DNA of 64,000 nt from Bradyrhizobium diazoefficiens (GCF_018131015.1 NZ_JAFCJJ010000020.1:1-64000); one strand, 5' to 3'. Numbered from the stretch's first letter, positions 37,086 to 45,435 are shown. Made by a program: numbers and translations. The notes: generated by a model not told the origin, from the letters alone.

Positions 37086-38261
37086 TCAGGGCTTCAGCAC
37101 GACCTTGACGCAGGAATCGCGCTTGTCGCGGAAGACCTCGTACATTTCGGGGCCTTGCTTGAGCGGGACGGTGTGGGTGATGACGAAGGACGGATCGATC
37201 TCGCCTTCCTCGATGCGACGAAGCAGATCATCGGTCCAGCGGTTGACGTGAGTCTGGCCGGTGCGCATCGTCAGCCCCTTGTTCATGAAGGCGCCCATCG
37301 GCAGCATGTCGGAGAAGCCGCTATAGACGCCGGGCACCGAGATGATGCCGCCGGGACGGCAGACATAGATCATCTCGCGCAGCACGTGCGGCCGGTCGCT
37401 CTCCAGCATCACCATCTGCTTGGCGCGGTCCAGGATGGTGTCGGGCAGCGACGCCATCACGTGGGATTCCATGCCGACGCAATCGATGCACTTTTCCGGG
37501 CCCTTGCCATCGGTCAGCTCCTTGAGCCGCTCCAGCACGCTCTCGGTCTCGAAATTGATCGTGGTGGCGCCGGCGGCCTCGGCCATGCTCAGCCGCTCAG
37601 GCAGGCAGTCGATGGCGATGACCTGGTTGGCGCCGAGCAGGATGGCGCTACGGATTGCCATCTGGCCGACGGGGCCGCAGCCCCAGATCGCGACGGTGTC
37701 GGTCGGCACGATGTCGCATTGCACGGCGGCCTGCCAGCCTGTCGGGAAGATGTCGCTGAGAAACAGCAATTGCTCGTCGGGAATGCCGGCGGGGACCTTG
37801 ATATGGGTAGCATCGGCGAAGGGCACCCGCAGATATTCCGCCTGGCCGCCGGGATAGCCGCCGGTTAAATGCGTATAACCGAACAGCCCGGCGGTCGAAT
37901 GCCCGAACACCTTGTCGGCGAGGTGCTTCTTGCGGTTGGTGGTCTCGCAAACGGAGAAATTGCCGCGCTTGCACTGCTCGCATTCGCCGCAAATGATTGT
38001 GAAGGGGACGACGATGCGGTCGCCCTTCTTCAGCTTGCCGTCGATCCCGGAGCCGACCTCGACCACTTCGCCCATGGTCTCGTGGCCCATGATGTCGCCG
38101 GGCAGCATGCCGGGAATGAAATTGTGGAAGAGGTGCAGGTCCGAACCACAAATCGCGCAACTGGTCACCTTGATGATGGCGTCGCGCGGGTCCTGGATTT
38201 CCGGGTCGGTCACGGTGTCGCACCGGATGTCTTCCTTGCCGTGCCAGACCAGCGCCTTCAT
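37086..38261 (-). CDS. zinc-dependent alcohol dehydrogenase (glutathione-independent formaldehyde dehydrogenase-like)
   Basis: A 391-aa MDR enzyme with two zinc sites. The catalytic zinc site has CAICGSDLH and GHETMGEV, and the structural zinc lobe has CGECEQCKRGNFSVC. The NAD-binding Rossmann motif is GCGPVGQMAI. The layout fits the long zinc ADH group that includes glutathione-independent formaldehyde dehydrogenase. Cytoplasmic. A membrane protein gene follows after 10 bases. It likely detoxifies an aldehyde or alcohol; the substrate is not resolved. Confidence 0.93.
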   Translation of the reverse strand: MKALVWHGKEDIRCDTVTDPEIQDPRDAIIKVTSCAICGSDLHLFHNFIPGMLPGDIMGHETMGEVVEVGSGIDGKLKKGDRIVVPFTIICGECEQCKRGNFSVCETTNRKKHLADKVFGHSTAGLFGYTHLTGGYPGGQAEYLRVPFADATHIKVPAGIPDEQLLFLSDIFPTGWQAAVQCDIVPTDTVAIWGCGPVGQMAIRSAILLGANQVIAIDCLPERLSMAEAAGATTINFETESVLERLKELTDGKGPEKCIDCVGMESHVMASLPDTILDRAKQMVMLESDRPHVLREMIYVCRPGGIISVPGVYSGFSDMLPMGAFMNKGLTMRTGQTHVNRWTDDLLRRIEEGEIDPSFVITHTVPLKQGPEMYEVFRDKRDSCVKVVLKP

Positions 38262-38679
38262 CTCTCTTCCTCCCGCTCAATCACGTCGCATCTAAATCCA
38301 GGAACGAACAATGGTTGCTATCGCCGGGTGCAAATCTTTGCGCCGAACCAGATCCTTGGAATAGGAACGGGGACGAGACGAAACGATCGAGCGTCATCGA
38401 TGCGATCACCGGGGATCGAGTGCGATGATGAGTCTTCATTGCCGCGGAGCAGAATCGAGGCGGCGGGTCGCGGTCGCCGGTCCGGATGGGTGGACATCAG
38501 CAGGCGTAGGAGGCCTTGCCAATGCCATGTCCGCGGCTCGCCGGCGATGTCGAGGCGGTCAGCATTTCGCGCCCGCAAGAGATTACCGCGGCCTGCCCAA
38601 TCTTAACAAAAGTGAATCCCGGCTTGCCGCCGTTGCTCTAGGCTAATCGCTTTGATTGACGGTCGATATTGGGGGCGGG
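38262..38679. other. 418-base divergent intergenic region
   Basis: No convincing gene. Two GGAAC boxes on the plus strand (about 38303 and 38366) lack a CGTT at the right distance, so I do not call promoters. Confidence 0.5.
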
Positions 38680-39099
38680 GTGAATTTTCAGGTCACGGTT
38701 CTCAAGATCCTGGTGAGCTACCCGGGCGGGTTCGCCACGATGGAGGATCTCAAGCGGGACATGGCCATTCTCGCAACCAGCGGGCGTGACTGGACTGACC
38801 GCACCCGGCGGCTAGGTGCGCGCGTGCCGGGCCTCGACATCTTCTCGCAGGCGCTCATCGAGCGATCGCCCAGCGGCTGGCGGATCACCGAGAAGGGGCG
38901 CGCTGTGCTGGAGGTCATGGAGGTCGATCCGCCGACCCACCGCTCGCGGCTGACGAGCCATCCCCGGAATTGCAATCCACTGAGGTCCCGTCTCTTCCGG
39001 TTCCGGTGGAAAGAGATCGCCGTCAGTCGGGACGACGGCAACGGCGGCGCGCTGTACGCGAACAGGCTCGCGTGCGTGCTTCGTAACTTCGCGCGCTGA
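38680..39099 (+). CDS. hypothetical protein, possible winged-helix fold
   Basis: A 139-aa protein. Residues 1-80 look like a winged-helix domain (LKILVSYPGGFATMEDLKRDM, then an ERSPSGWRITEKGRAVLEV wing). The remaining 60 residues are basic and less ordered. I prefer the GTG at 38680 to the TTG at 38656. A DNA-binding or restriction-system-like role is only a guess from the fold pattern. It stands alone, upstream of the phosphoesterase gene. Confidence 0.6.
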   Translation: MNFQVTVLKILVSYPGGFATMEDLKRDMAILATSGRDWTDRTRRLGARVPGLDIFSQALIERSPSGWRITEKGRAVLEVMEVDPPTHRSRLTSHPRNCNPLRSRLFRFRWKEIAVSRDDGNGGALYANRLACVLRNFAR

Positions 39100-39269
39100 G
39101 CAGCCGTCACCAGCGCCGAGGAACAACGGCCAAACAGTGGTGACCGAGAGGTCTCACAAAAGCATGCCGACGCCGCTATTGCCCATGTGTGTGCTCCAGC
39201 TAGACATAGGGCAATGCAGGCGTGTTGCTGTCGTTCTTGGGTGGCATGGGCAGGATAGCAGGAGGTGAA

Positions 39270-39737
39270 ATGCTCAAAATCGGAGTGATTTCGGACACGC
39301 ACGGTCTGCTGCGGCCGGAAGCGGAGCGTTGCCTTGCCGGCGTCGCGCATATCATTCACGCCGGCGATATCGGTGCTACGGAAGTCATCGACGGGCTCCG
39401 ACTGATCGCGCCTGTCACGGCCATTCGCGGCAATGTCGATGTCGGAAGCTGGGCGCACGATTACCCCGAGACGCAAACGGTGCGTCTGGGCTCGCGCTCA
39501 TTCCATATCCTCCACGATCTGAAGCAATTGAAGCAACGGCCAGCGCCGGACGGGATCGATGCAGTGATTTCAGGTCACTCGCATGTGGCGCAGGTCGAGA
39601 CCGCCGGCGGCATTCTGTACTTGAATCCAGGAAGTGCCGGACCGCGGCGGTTCAAGCTGCCGATCACGCTGGCGACGCTGGAACTGGATGAGGGCGGCGA
39701 GCTTCGACCAGTCATTCACAGGCTCCTCGATCGCTAG
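39270..39737 (+). CDS. metallophosphoesterase, YfcE/MJ0936 family
   Basis: A 155-aa phosphodiesterase of the calcineurin-like fold. All metal-site motifs are seen: SDTHG, HAGDIG, RGNVD, ILHD (in place of the usual HG/HGH) and GHSH. The size matches the single-domain YfcE group. An excellent ribosome site (ggaggtg) precedes the ATG at 39270; the upstream in-frame ATG adds 16 poorly supported residues. Cytoplasmic. It probably hydrolyses phosphodiesters with two Mn/Fe ions. Confidence 0.9.
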   Translation: MLKIGVISDTHGLLRPEAERCLAGVAHIIHAGDIGATEVIDGLRLIAPVTAIRGNVDVGSWAHDYPETQTVRLGSRSFHILHDLKQLKQRPAPDGIDAVISGHSHVAQVETAGGILYLNPGSAGPRRFKLPITLATLELDEGGELRPVIHRLLDR

Positions 39738-39825
39738 TGGCAATCGGCGTACCTGCGGCCGTCCGTGCAGGAACGACAACTGCGTCGGCACATTGCTCCC
39801 TCTGAAGTCGAAACGGAGCAATGCG

Positions 39826-40206
39826 ATGCGCATAACCAGGTCAGGCCTGATACTGATTGCCCTCCTGACAAGTGCCACCACGGGCGCGGTCTGGGGTCAG
39901 GGAGGAGGCGGCAGTGGTGGAAGTTCAGGCGGAAGCGCGAGTAGCGCCGCCGGCACAAGCGGCATGTCCGGCACCACGGCTCCCGGGACCAACTCGGCCG
40001 GGACGGCTCAGTCGAGCGGTGCCGGCCCGCGTGGATCGACCACGGTCGGACGAGCCGGAAATCCGGCGGGCGGGACCAGCAGCGGCCGGATCGATGGAAC
40101 CGTGACCCCCGGTCCTTCAATGCAGGGCGACGACCGGATTCGCTCGGAGACCTCACGGAATTCCGACGTCGATCGAAAGATCAAGAGCATCTGCAAGGGA
40201 TGCTGA
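39826..40206 (+). CDS. secreted Gly/Ser/Thr-rich protein
   Basis: A 126-aa protein. The signal peptide (MRITRSGLILIALLTSATTG) is cut near AVWGQ. A low-complexity region of Gly, Ser, Thr and Ala (about residues 26-95) and a charged tail end with KSICKGC. Ribosome site ggagc. No enzyme motif. It may be a cell-envelope or matrix protein. The two Cys residues near the end could pair. It lies among stress genes, 206 bases before the SDR gene. Confidence 0.7.
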   Translation: MRITRSGLILIALLTSATTGAVWGQGGGGSGGSSGGSASSAAGTSGMSGTTAPGTNSAGTAQSSGAGPRGSTTVGRAGNPAGGTSSGRIDGTVTPGPSMQGDDRIRSETSRNSDVDRKIKSICKGC

Positions 40207-40360
40207 CGGAGGATCAGGGTTTTGCCGTGTCGGGGTGCAGTCGAGACCGACATCACTTTGAGGCTCGGGATCGGGCGCGCATGGCTTGATCTCCAGGTCA
40301 TCTTCCAGCGTCGGCTGCCCTTCGCCATGTTCGACCAAACCGGCCGTGCTGGCCGCTCCA

Positions 40361-40385
40361 GGAACACTTCAGTGGGCACTCCGTT
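40361..40385 (+). promoter_or_regulatory. EcfG-type stress promoter
   Basis: GGAAC (40361-40365), a 16-base spacer and CGTT (40382-40385) match the alphaproteobacterial general-stress sigma factor consensus exactly. It lies 28 bases before the SDR start codon. Confidence 0.75.
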
Positions 40386-40412
40386 AGCGGGGAGAATTCC
40401 CGGAGCCGTCTC

Positions 40413-41270
40413 ATGACCGAATATCCCAAGCCGCCCTTCCCCTCGCAGCAGCAGCCGATGCCCGGTTCGACGGGCGCGATGAACCCTCGGCCCGATCATG
40501 GCGAGGAGAGCTACAAGGGCGCAGGACGCCTTTCCGGCAGGAAAGCAATCATCACCGGCGGCGACAGCGGCATCGGCCGGGCGGTTGCGATAGCCTATGC
40601 GCGCGAGGGCGCCGACCTCGCCATTGCCTATTTGAACGAGGATGAGGACGCCGCCGAGGTCAAGGCGCTGGTCGAGCGGGAAGGGCGCAAGGTCATCCTG
40701 ATCCCCGGCGATATTAGCCGGCCCGACCATTGCCGCGCCGTCGTGCAGCGCGCGGTCGCGGAGCTCGGCGGGATCGACGTTCTCGTCAACAATGCCGCCC
40801 ATCAGGCCAGTTTCAAGGACATTGCAGATATCAGCGACGAGGAGTGGCAGCGGACGTTCGAGGTGAACATCCATGCCATGTTCTATCTGACAAAGGCCGC
40901 CGTCCCGCACATGCAGCCGGGAGCCGCGATCGTGAACACGGCCTCGGTGAACTCGGACATGCCGAACCCGACCCTGCTCGCCTACGCCACGACCAAGGGC
41001 GCCATCCAGAATTTCACCGGCGGGCTCGCGCAGATGCTGGCCGCGAAAGGGATCAGGGTCAACGCGGTCGCGCCCGGGCCAATCTGGACGCCGTTGATAC
41101 CGTCGACCATGCCGGAGGACTCGGTCAAGAATTTCGGCAAGCAGGTGCCGATGCAGCGCGCTGGGCAGCCGGCCGAGCTCGCGACGGCCTATGTCATGCT
41201 GGCCGATCCTCTATCGAGCTACACGTCAGGAGCAACCTTGGCCGTCACCGGCGGAAAGCCATTCATCTAG
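40413..41270 (+). CDS. SDR family oxidoreductase (general-stress type)
   Basis: A 285-aa short-chain dehydrogenase of the group with an extended N-terminus (YPKPPFPSQQQPMPG...), like Bacillus YhdF/YhxD stress proteins. The cofactor motif is TGGDSGIG, the NNA motif is VNNAAH, and the active-site Ser (NTAS) and YATTK are in place. A perfect EcfG-type promoter sits 28 bases upstream, and a terminator follows. It probably reduces an aldehyde or sugar under stress. NAD(P)H preference is not clear. Confidence 0.92.
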   Translation: MTEYPKPPFPSQQQPMPGSTGAMNPRPDHGEESYKGAGRLSGRKAIITGGDSGIGRAVAIAYAREGADLAIAYLNEDEDAAEVKALVEREGRKVILIPGDISRPDHCRAVVQRAVAELGGIDVLVNNAAHQASFKDIADISDEEWQRTFEVNIHAMFYLTKAAVPHMQPGAAIVNTASVNSDMPNPTLLAYATTKGAIQNFTGGLAQMLAAKGIRVNAVAPGPIWTPLIPSTMPEDSVKNFGKQVPMQRAGQPAELATAYVMLADPLSSYTSGATLAVTGGKPFI

Positions 41271-41324
41271 GGCGCCCAATAGCCTGGTTCGCCGGGGCCG
41301 GCTGGATGGTATGAGTGACATTAA

Positions 41325-41349
41325 AAAGGCCCCGCAGCGCGGGGCCTTT
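41325..41349. terminator. bidirectional intrinsic terminator
   Basis: An 11-bp stem (aaaggccccgc / gcggggccttt) with an agc loop and A/T-runs on both sides, placed between the convergent SDR gene and the YflT-like gene. Confidence 0.85.
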
Positions 41350-41371
41350 GCCATGTCGGATCTAACGAAGC

Positions 41372-41998
41372 CTATCGTCGCGTCCCCGCGCCGTAGAGCT
41401 CGCGCTCGCGGCCGATGTCCTCCGGAGACAAGGGCGGGCTTGCGGCGTCGAAGTCGCTCCAGCCCGCCTTTTGCCAAGCCGAGCTCCGCTCCTGAAGGTT
41501 GACGGACCTCTCATGGAGAAGTGCGTCGAGGCGTGCACGATCGTTGTCAGGCACCTTCGCGGTGACGAGGGTGCCGCCGCGGCGAACGCCTTCCGCGTAG
41601 CGCGATGCGTCTTCCTTGGAGACGCCGGCCTGGGTGAGTGCGCCGACGATGCCGCCGGTGGCCGCGCCCGCGGCCGCGCCGACCGCCGTCGAGGCGAGCC
41701 ATCCCGCAGCGACGACCGGGCCGAGACCGGGAATTGCCAATAGGCCAAGGCCGGCGAGAAGACCCGCCGCGCCACCGACACCAGCGCCAATGCCGGCACC
41801 CGCGCCGGCCCCTTCGGCCCGATCGTCGACCCCGTCGCGGTCACGGTCGACCTTGCCGCGCTGTGAACCGTACCAATTGTCGGAATTGTTGGCGACGATG
41901 CTGATGTCGGAGTGCGGCACGCCGGCACTCTCGAGCCGGGTGACGGCCCGCTCGGCATCGGAATAATCGTCGTAGAGGCGAGAGATGGTGGTCGTCAT
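41372..41998 (-). CDS. YflT-like (general stress protein 17M) glycine-zipper membrane protein
   Basis: A 208-aa protein. N-terminal domain (residues 1-45: ISRLYDDYSDAERAVTRL, VPHSDISIVANN) matches the general-stress 17M/YflT fold. It continues into an acidic motif DRDRDGVDD that resembles a thrombospondin-type-3 calcium loop. A long Gly/Ala-rich hydrophobic zipper (about residues 64-120) may span or insert in a membrane. The domain that follows has SKEDASRYAEGVRRGGTLV. It lies 12 bases after the small secreted protein gene, same strand. A stress-envelope function is inferred. Confidence 0.8.
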   Translation of the reverse strand: MTTTISRLYDDYSDAERAVTRLESAGVPHSDISIVANNSDNWYGSQRGKVDRDRDGVDDRAEGAGAGAGIGAGVGGAAGLLAGLGLLAIPGLGPVVAAGWLASTAVGAAAGAATGGIVGALTQAGVSKEDASRYAEGVRRGGTLVTAKVPDNDRARLDALLHERSVNLQERSSAWQKAGWSDFDAASPPLSPEDIGRERELYGAGTRR

Positions 41999-42010
41999 GC
42001 TAACTGTTCC

Positions 42011-42331
42011 TTATTTTGCGGGATTGACGTTGCCCTGGAAGTCGACGCTGACGTCGGTCTTGGTGCCGGCCTTGTCGGCCTTGCCGCGCCAGACGCCTTC
42101 GTTGTCCTTCTGCAGGCCGGAGACGTTGGAATATCCCGCGTCCTCGATCCGGGATTTCGCCTGGCCCTCGGTGAAGCTGTTACGGCCCGCGACCGGAGCG
42201 TTCGAATTGTTCTTGTCGGAGCTGTTGACGGCGTTGTTGCCCGGCCCGCTTTGCGCCGGCTGCGACTGGGCCCCCGCGGGGGCAGACGCGAGCAGCAACA
42301 AGGTTGCGGCCAGCAGAGTTAGACGTGACAT
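42011..42331 (-). CDS. small secreted PepSY-like protein
   Basis: A 106-aa exported protein. The signal peptide ends near ASAPAGAQS, followed by an Asn/Ser-rich linker and a C-terminal domain of about 55 aa (FTEGQAKSRIEDAGYSNV ... GVWRGKAD) of PepSY-like layout. Ribosome site caggag precedes the ATG at 42331. It is first in a two-gene unit with the YflT-like gene. The function is unknown; PepSY domains often bind or inhibit peptidases. Confidence 0.75.
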   Translation of the reverse strand: MSRLTLLAATLLLLASAPAGAQSQPAQSGPGNNAVNSSDKNNSNAPVAGRNSFTEGQAKSRIEDAGYSNVSGLQKDNEGVWRGKADKAGTKTDVSVDFQGNVNPAK

Positions 42332-42509
42332 GTTTCTGTCTCCTGGTAGTGATTGTGCCGGCGACAACAACTGAGATTCGAATTGGTTGCTGCTTGTTCG
42401 AAGATGCGGAGTGTCGCAGCTCGCTCTTCCGCCCTTTCTAATAATCGGGAAAAAGTGGAAACTTTCCAAAGTGCCTTGAGTTGACGACGACGAGGTTCGT
42501 CTCCGGAGA

Positions 42510-42725
42510 ATGAGCATGGTCGACGAAGTCGTGTTGACGAACGCTATGGAAACCGCCTGGACGGTGTATCGTGCCCGGCATCCCGAGGTCGGTGCCTGCG
42601 ACAGCCGGCGCTGCCTGCTCCAGCGCCATCTGCACAGGAGATGGGAAGAGCGAGAGAGCGACACCGAAGAGCTCGCGAGCTTCGGGATCGCCTACCTGTA
42701 CCGGCTTCCCCGTGACGAATGTTGA
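42510..42725 (+). CDS. hypothetical 71-aa protein
   Basis: A 71-aa soluble helical protein (METAWTVYRARHPEV, CDSRRCLLQRHLHRRW) of a kind I associate with Bradyrhizobium; its function is unknown. Ribosome site cggaga before the ATG. Two Cys flank a basic patch, and the protein ends PRDEC. A weak EcfG-like pair (GGAAA-N17-AGTT) lies upstream. It overlaps the next micro-gene by 7 bases. Confidence 0.6.
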   Translation: MSMVDEVVLTNAMETAWTVYRARHPEVGACDSRRCLLQRHLHRRWEERESDTEELASFGIAYLYRLPRDEC

Positions 42726-42853
42726 CGAGCATAAAAATGCTCGTTGCGCGCGTAGCCCGCGGAAGCACAAGGCCCAGTTGGACGCTGCTCGCGATTTCGT
42801 TTCTCATTTCCGCAGTCGTCGTGATCGGCTTGCGCATCGTGTTGGGAGACTAG
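42719..42853 (+). CDS. 44-aa single-span membrane protein
   Basis: A 44-aa frame (MLTSIKMLVARVARG, a Trp-led helix LLAISFLISAVVVIGLRIV, end LGD). A basic N-terminus followed by one membrane helix predicts an N-in orientation. It overlaps the preceding gene by 7 bases and ends 4 bases before the GTG of the glycosyltransferase, as in a coupled operon. Not recognised as a known family. Confidence 0.5.
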   Translation: MLTSIKMLVARVARGSTRPSWTLLAISFLISAVVVIGLRIVLGD

Positions 42854-42857
42854 TTCG

Positions 42858-43899
42858 GTGCGGATCGCCCAGCTTGCCCCGTTGGCCGAGAGCGTTCCTC
42901 CCAAGCTTTACGGCGGAACGGAGCGGGTGATCGCGTGGCTGGTGGACGAATTGGTCTCCGCCGGACACGCCGTCACCCTGTTCGCGAGCGGGGATTCGAA
43001 GACGAAGGGAAACCTCCATCCGGTGTGGCCGCGAGCGTTGCGCCTGGGGCGCAGGGGCGTCGATCCGAACGCCGCCTGCGCGCTGCTGATTGAGGCTATC
43101 GCCGAGCGCGCGCGACTTCGATGTGATCCATTCCCATGTCGACTGGTTGCCCCTGCCGGTCCTGAGCCGGACCGGCGTGCCGTTTCTGACGACCATGCAC
43201 GGCCGGCTCGATCTTCAGGGGCTATCCGACGTGATCGCTGCTTTTCCTGAAGCTCCCTTCGTCTCCATTTCCGACAACCAGCGCTGTGCGCTTCCCGACG
43301 CGAACTGGATCGCCACGATTTCGCACGGATTGCCCAAAGGCCTGTTTCGGCCCTCCTCTCAACCCGGTTCTTACCTGGCCTTTCTTGGACGGCTGACGGC
43401 TGAGAAGGGGCCGGAAGATGCGATACGCATTGCGCGCGCCGTCCGGATGCCGCTGAAAATCGCCGCCAAGATACCCCGCGCGGAGACGGCCTACTTCAAG
43501 AAGAAGCTGGAACCCGAGATTGACGGCGAGAACGTCCAGCTGATCGGGGAGGTGGACGAGATCGGCAAGCAGCCCTTTCTCGCCGGCGCCAGCGCCTTGC
43601 TGTTTCCTATAGATTGGCCAGAGCCGTTCGGGCTTGTCATGATCGAGGCGATGGCATGCGGCACGCCTGTGATCGCGTATCGCTCCGGATCGGTGCCGGA
43701 AGTCGTGGAAGACGGTGTCACCGGCTTCATCGTGGACGGTGAAGAGCAGGCGATCGAAGCAGTCAAGGAAGTCGTCCGACTGGATCGAAGAAAGGTCCGG
43801 TCCCGGTTCGAGGAGAGGTTCCTCGCGAGCCGTATGGCGAGCGAGTACGAAGACCGATATCGCGAGCTGATCTCTCGCGGAGGGTGTCGTACGCCATGA
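42858..43899 (+). pseudogene. GT4-family glycosyltransferase interrupted by a frameshift
   Basis: A gene of about 348 codons for a GT-B sugar transferase. The N-terminal part (MRIAQLAPLAESVPPKLYGG, GTERVIAWL) runs in one frame to about 43113. The rest (DFDVIHSHVDWLPLP ... LGRLTAEKGPEDAI ... EPFGLVMIEAMACGTPVIA) is in another to 43899. The switch lies in the run cgcgcgcg at 43106-43113; two more bases give ERARDFDVIH. The C-terminal EAMACGTPVIA donor-sugar motif is intact. Start is GTG with gggag upstream. It could be a slippage mutation, an assembly error or phase variation. Relatives glycosylate small molecules or envelope polymers. Confidence 0.8.
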
Positions 43900-44114
43900 A
43901 GGATTTTGCGCACGCTGCGTTTTCGCCCGAAGTCGTCCAGCTCATGACGACTGCGCTGAAAGCCGCCGTGGCAACGCTGCCAGAGCCCGTTCACACGCGC
44001 CACGTCAATATGTTGGCCGAGTCCATCCTGCGGGCGGCAAATGCCGGAGAGCGGGACCCCGCCGTGCTTCAGCGGATGGCGATGCTGGAATTGCAGCTTG
44101 CGTCCGGTGATTGA
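43896..44114 (+). CDS. hypothetical 72-aa protein
   Basis: A 72-aa soluble helical protein (MKDFAHAAFSPEVVQLM ... MAMLELQLASGD). It starts at ATGA shared with the glycosyltransferase stop and has ggagggtg upstream, so it is translated as part of the same operon. The pattern TRHVNMLAESILRAANAGERDP is typical of small conserved rhizobial proteins; function unknown. Confidence 0.65.
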   Translation: MKDFAHAAFSPEVVQLMTTALKAAVATLPEPVHTRHVNMLAESILRAANAGERDPAVLQRMAMLELQLASGD

Positions 44115-44137
44115 CAGGGGCCGGCCGCGGCCGCCGA

Positions 44138-44515
44138 TCAGGCAAGCGCGCTGCGGTTTCCTGGACGCACTTTTAGCCTGTCCCGAGCCCGGAGGAACTT
44201 GACGGTGATCTCGGCGCCGTTGACGCAGTCAAGTTCGCACCTGCGATAGGCCAGGCCGGTCGAGGAGAGAACCAGGAAAAATTCTGTCACGGAGAGTCCC
44301 TCGATCGAAACCTCGAGCACCAGTCTTGCACCTGCCTCTGAGATCGTCTTGACCGCACAGCGACGCCGCCACGTTCCATCGATGGCCATCATTTGGGCCG
44401 GGAGCGCGGTTTCGAACGTAACTGATTGCTCGTCTTTGGCTCGCGGCACGGAAGAATCACCATCGATGATTGCGTCCCATATGCAATCTCGTGCTGCTGA
44501 GAGCTGCCCTAACAT
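44138..44515 (-). CDS. PilZ-like small protein
   Basis: A 125-aa soluble protein with a beta-rich core (WRRRCAVKTISEAGARLVLEV, then LSVTEFFLVLSSTGLAYRRC) resembling degenerate PilZ domains, where RRRC stands for the RxxxR c-di-GMP motif and EGLS for DxSxxG. Rhizobia carry many such proteins and most are uncharacterised. c-di-GMP binding is doubtful with these substitutions. The start is uncertain; no good ribosome site precedes the ATG at 44515. Confidence 0.6.
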   Translation of the reverse strand: MLGQLSAARDCIWDAIIDGDSSVPRAKDEQSVTFETALPAQMMAIDGTWRRRCAVKTISEAGARLVLEVSIEGLSVTEFFLVLSSTGLAYRRCELDCVNGAEITVKFLRARDRLKVRPGNRSALA

Positions 44516-44658
44516 TTGTTAGAGAGGGGCGTGCATTTCTGCTGATGGCTCGCGTTCACGCCCAGAGATCCCGGCGGCGAGGCGTTGAGGAACTGAGAGG
44601 ACGGTGGTCGCGATTCATCGGCGACTGTTCGTCGAGGCACATCATTCGCAAAGTGAGT

Positions 44659-44694
44659 GCGGCCCCGGCCCAAGAGAGGGTCCGTCGGGGCCGC
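44659..44694 (-). terminator. hairpin after the Gly/Ala-rich protein gene
   Basis: An 8-bp GC stem (gcggcccc / ggggccgc) with a 20-base loop, 56 bases past the minus-strand stop at 44750. No T-run. Confidence 0.35.
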
Positions 44695-44749
44695 TCTTAC
44701 GCGCGCTGCTGGAAAGAAGCGAACTCAGGCGCGCAGTCGATATCGTCGG

Positions 44750-45082
44750 TCAGCGCCGGGGAGTCGTGCCGTTCGATGGTGGAGTCGTCTCGTTGCGCAT
44801 GCCGGGAGGACTTGAGGCGCCTTGCCCGCCGCGCTCGACGTGGCTGATGCCGCCACCGCCGGATCCGCCTGCCGATCCTGCGCCAGTGCCACCGTTACCG
44901 GCTGCACCCCCTGCGCTCGCGCCCCCTGCACCCGCGCCGCCGGCTCCTGCACCAGCGCCTGCTCCCGCGCCTGCGCCTGCGCCGCCCGCACCTGCACCGC
45001 CCGCGCCCTGTGCGAGCGCGGCGCCTACTGAGGCACCGGCCAGCATCGTGGCCATGAAGATCGTCAGAATTGTCTTACGCAT
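44750..45082 (-). CDS. secreted Gly/Ala-repeat (silk-like) protein
   Basis: A 110-aa protein. A clear signal peptide is cut near GAALAQG (about residue 25). Then follow about 55 residues made almost only of Gly and Ala, with GAGAGA runs, and a basic Pro/Thr/Ser tail. A strong ribosome site (aaggag) 9 bases before the ATG supports it as real. The composition resembles silk-type or elastomeric repeats. A surface or matrix role is possible; no enzyme motif. Confidence 0.7.
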   Translation of the reverse strand: MRKTILTIFMATMLAGASVGAALAQGAGGAGAGGAGAGAGAGAGAGAGGAGAGGASAGGAAGNGGTGAGSAGGSGGGGISHVERGGQGASSPPGMRNETTPPSNGTTPRR

Positions 45083-45230
45083 TGGGTTTCTCCTTGAGGT
45101 TTACTGTTCCTAGCGATGTATCCCAAACGGCGTTGATGGGAGGGAACGGCAACCAGGTCGAACCGCTCGGCAAGCGCATTCAAGCCTGCGCGCATTTCCA
45201 ACCCTCGCATCGCCGCGCCATGACGATGCT

Positions 45231-45249
45231 CAGTCGATCTGATCGACTG
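45231..45249. repeat. short perfect inverted repeat
   Basis: cagtcgatc-t-gatcgactg, 9-bp arms around one base, in the divergent region between the Gly/Ala-rich gene and the stress operon at 45436. It could be an operator. Nothing else is seen in 45083-45378. Confidence 0.4.
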
Positions 45250-45378
45250 ACTGAGCCGCGATTATAAGCGCCGCCAAGAAAGGCGAGGGGTTGGGGCTAA
45301 GTCTGCGATTGACCATCTTAAGCTCGTGCGATGCTCCTTCGGAAAAACGATCGAGATCTGCCGGCTGTTCCGGGTAAG

Positions 45379-45403
45379 GGAACATCTGTCGCCTTATCTC
45401 GTT
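45379..45403 (+). promoter_or_regulatory. EcfG-type stress promoter
   Basis: GGAAC (45379-45383), 16 bases, then CGTT (45400-45403): an exact consensus match. Transcription would start about 25 bases before the ATG at 45436. Confidence 0.75.
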
Positions 45404-45435
45404 TTATGCCCGCGGGGCTTTAAAGAGGAAACGAG

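Noticed and set aside
39774..39800. GGAAC-N16-CATT upstream of the Gly/Ser-rich gene
   Set aside because: The -10 lacks the GTT core.
44470..44847. Plus-strand 125-codon frame
   Set aside because: Arg/Cys-rich, overlaps two better-supported minus-strand genes and has no ribosome site.
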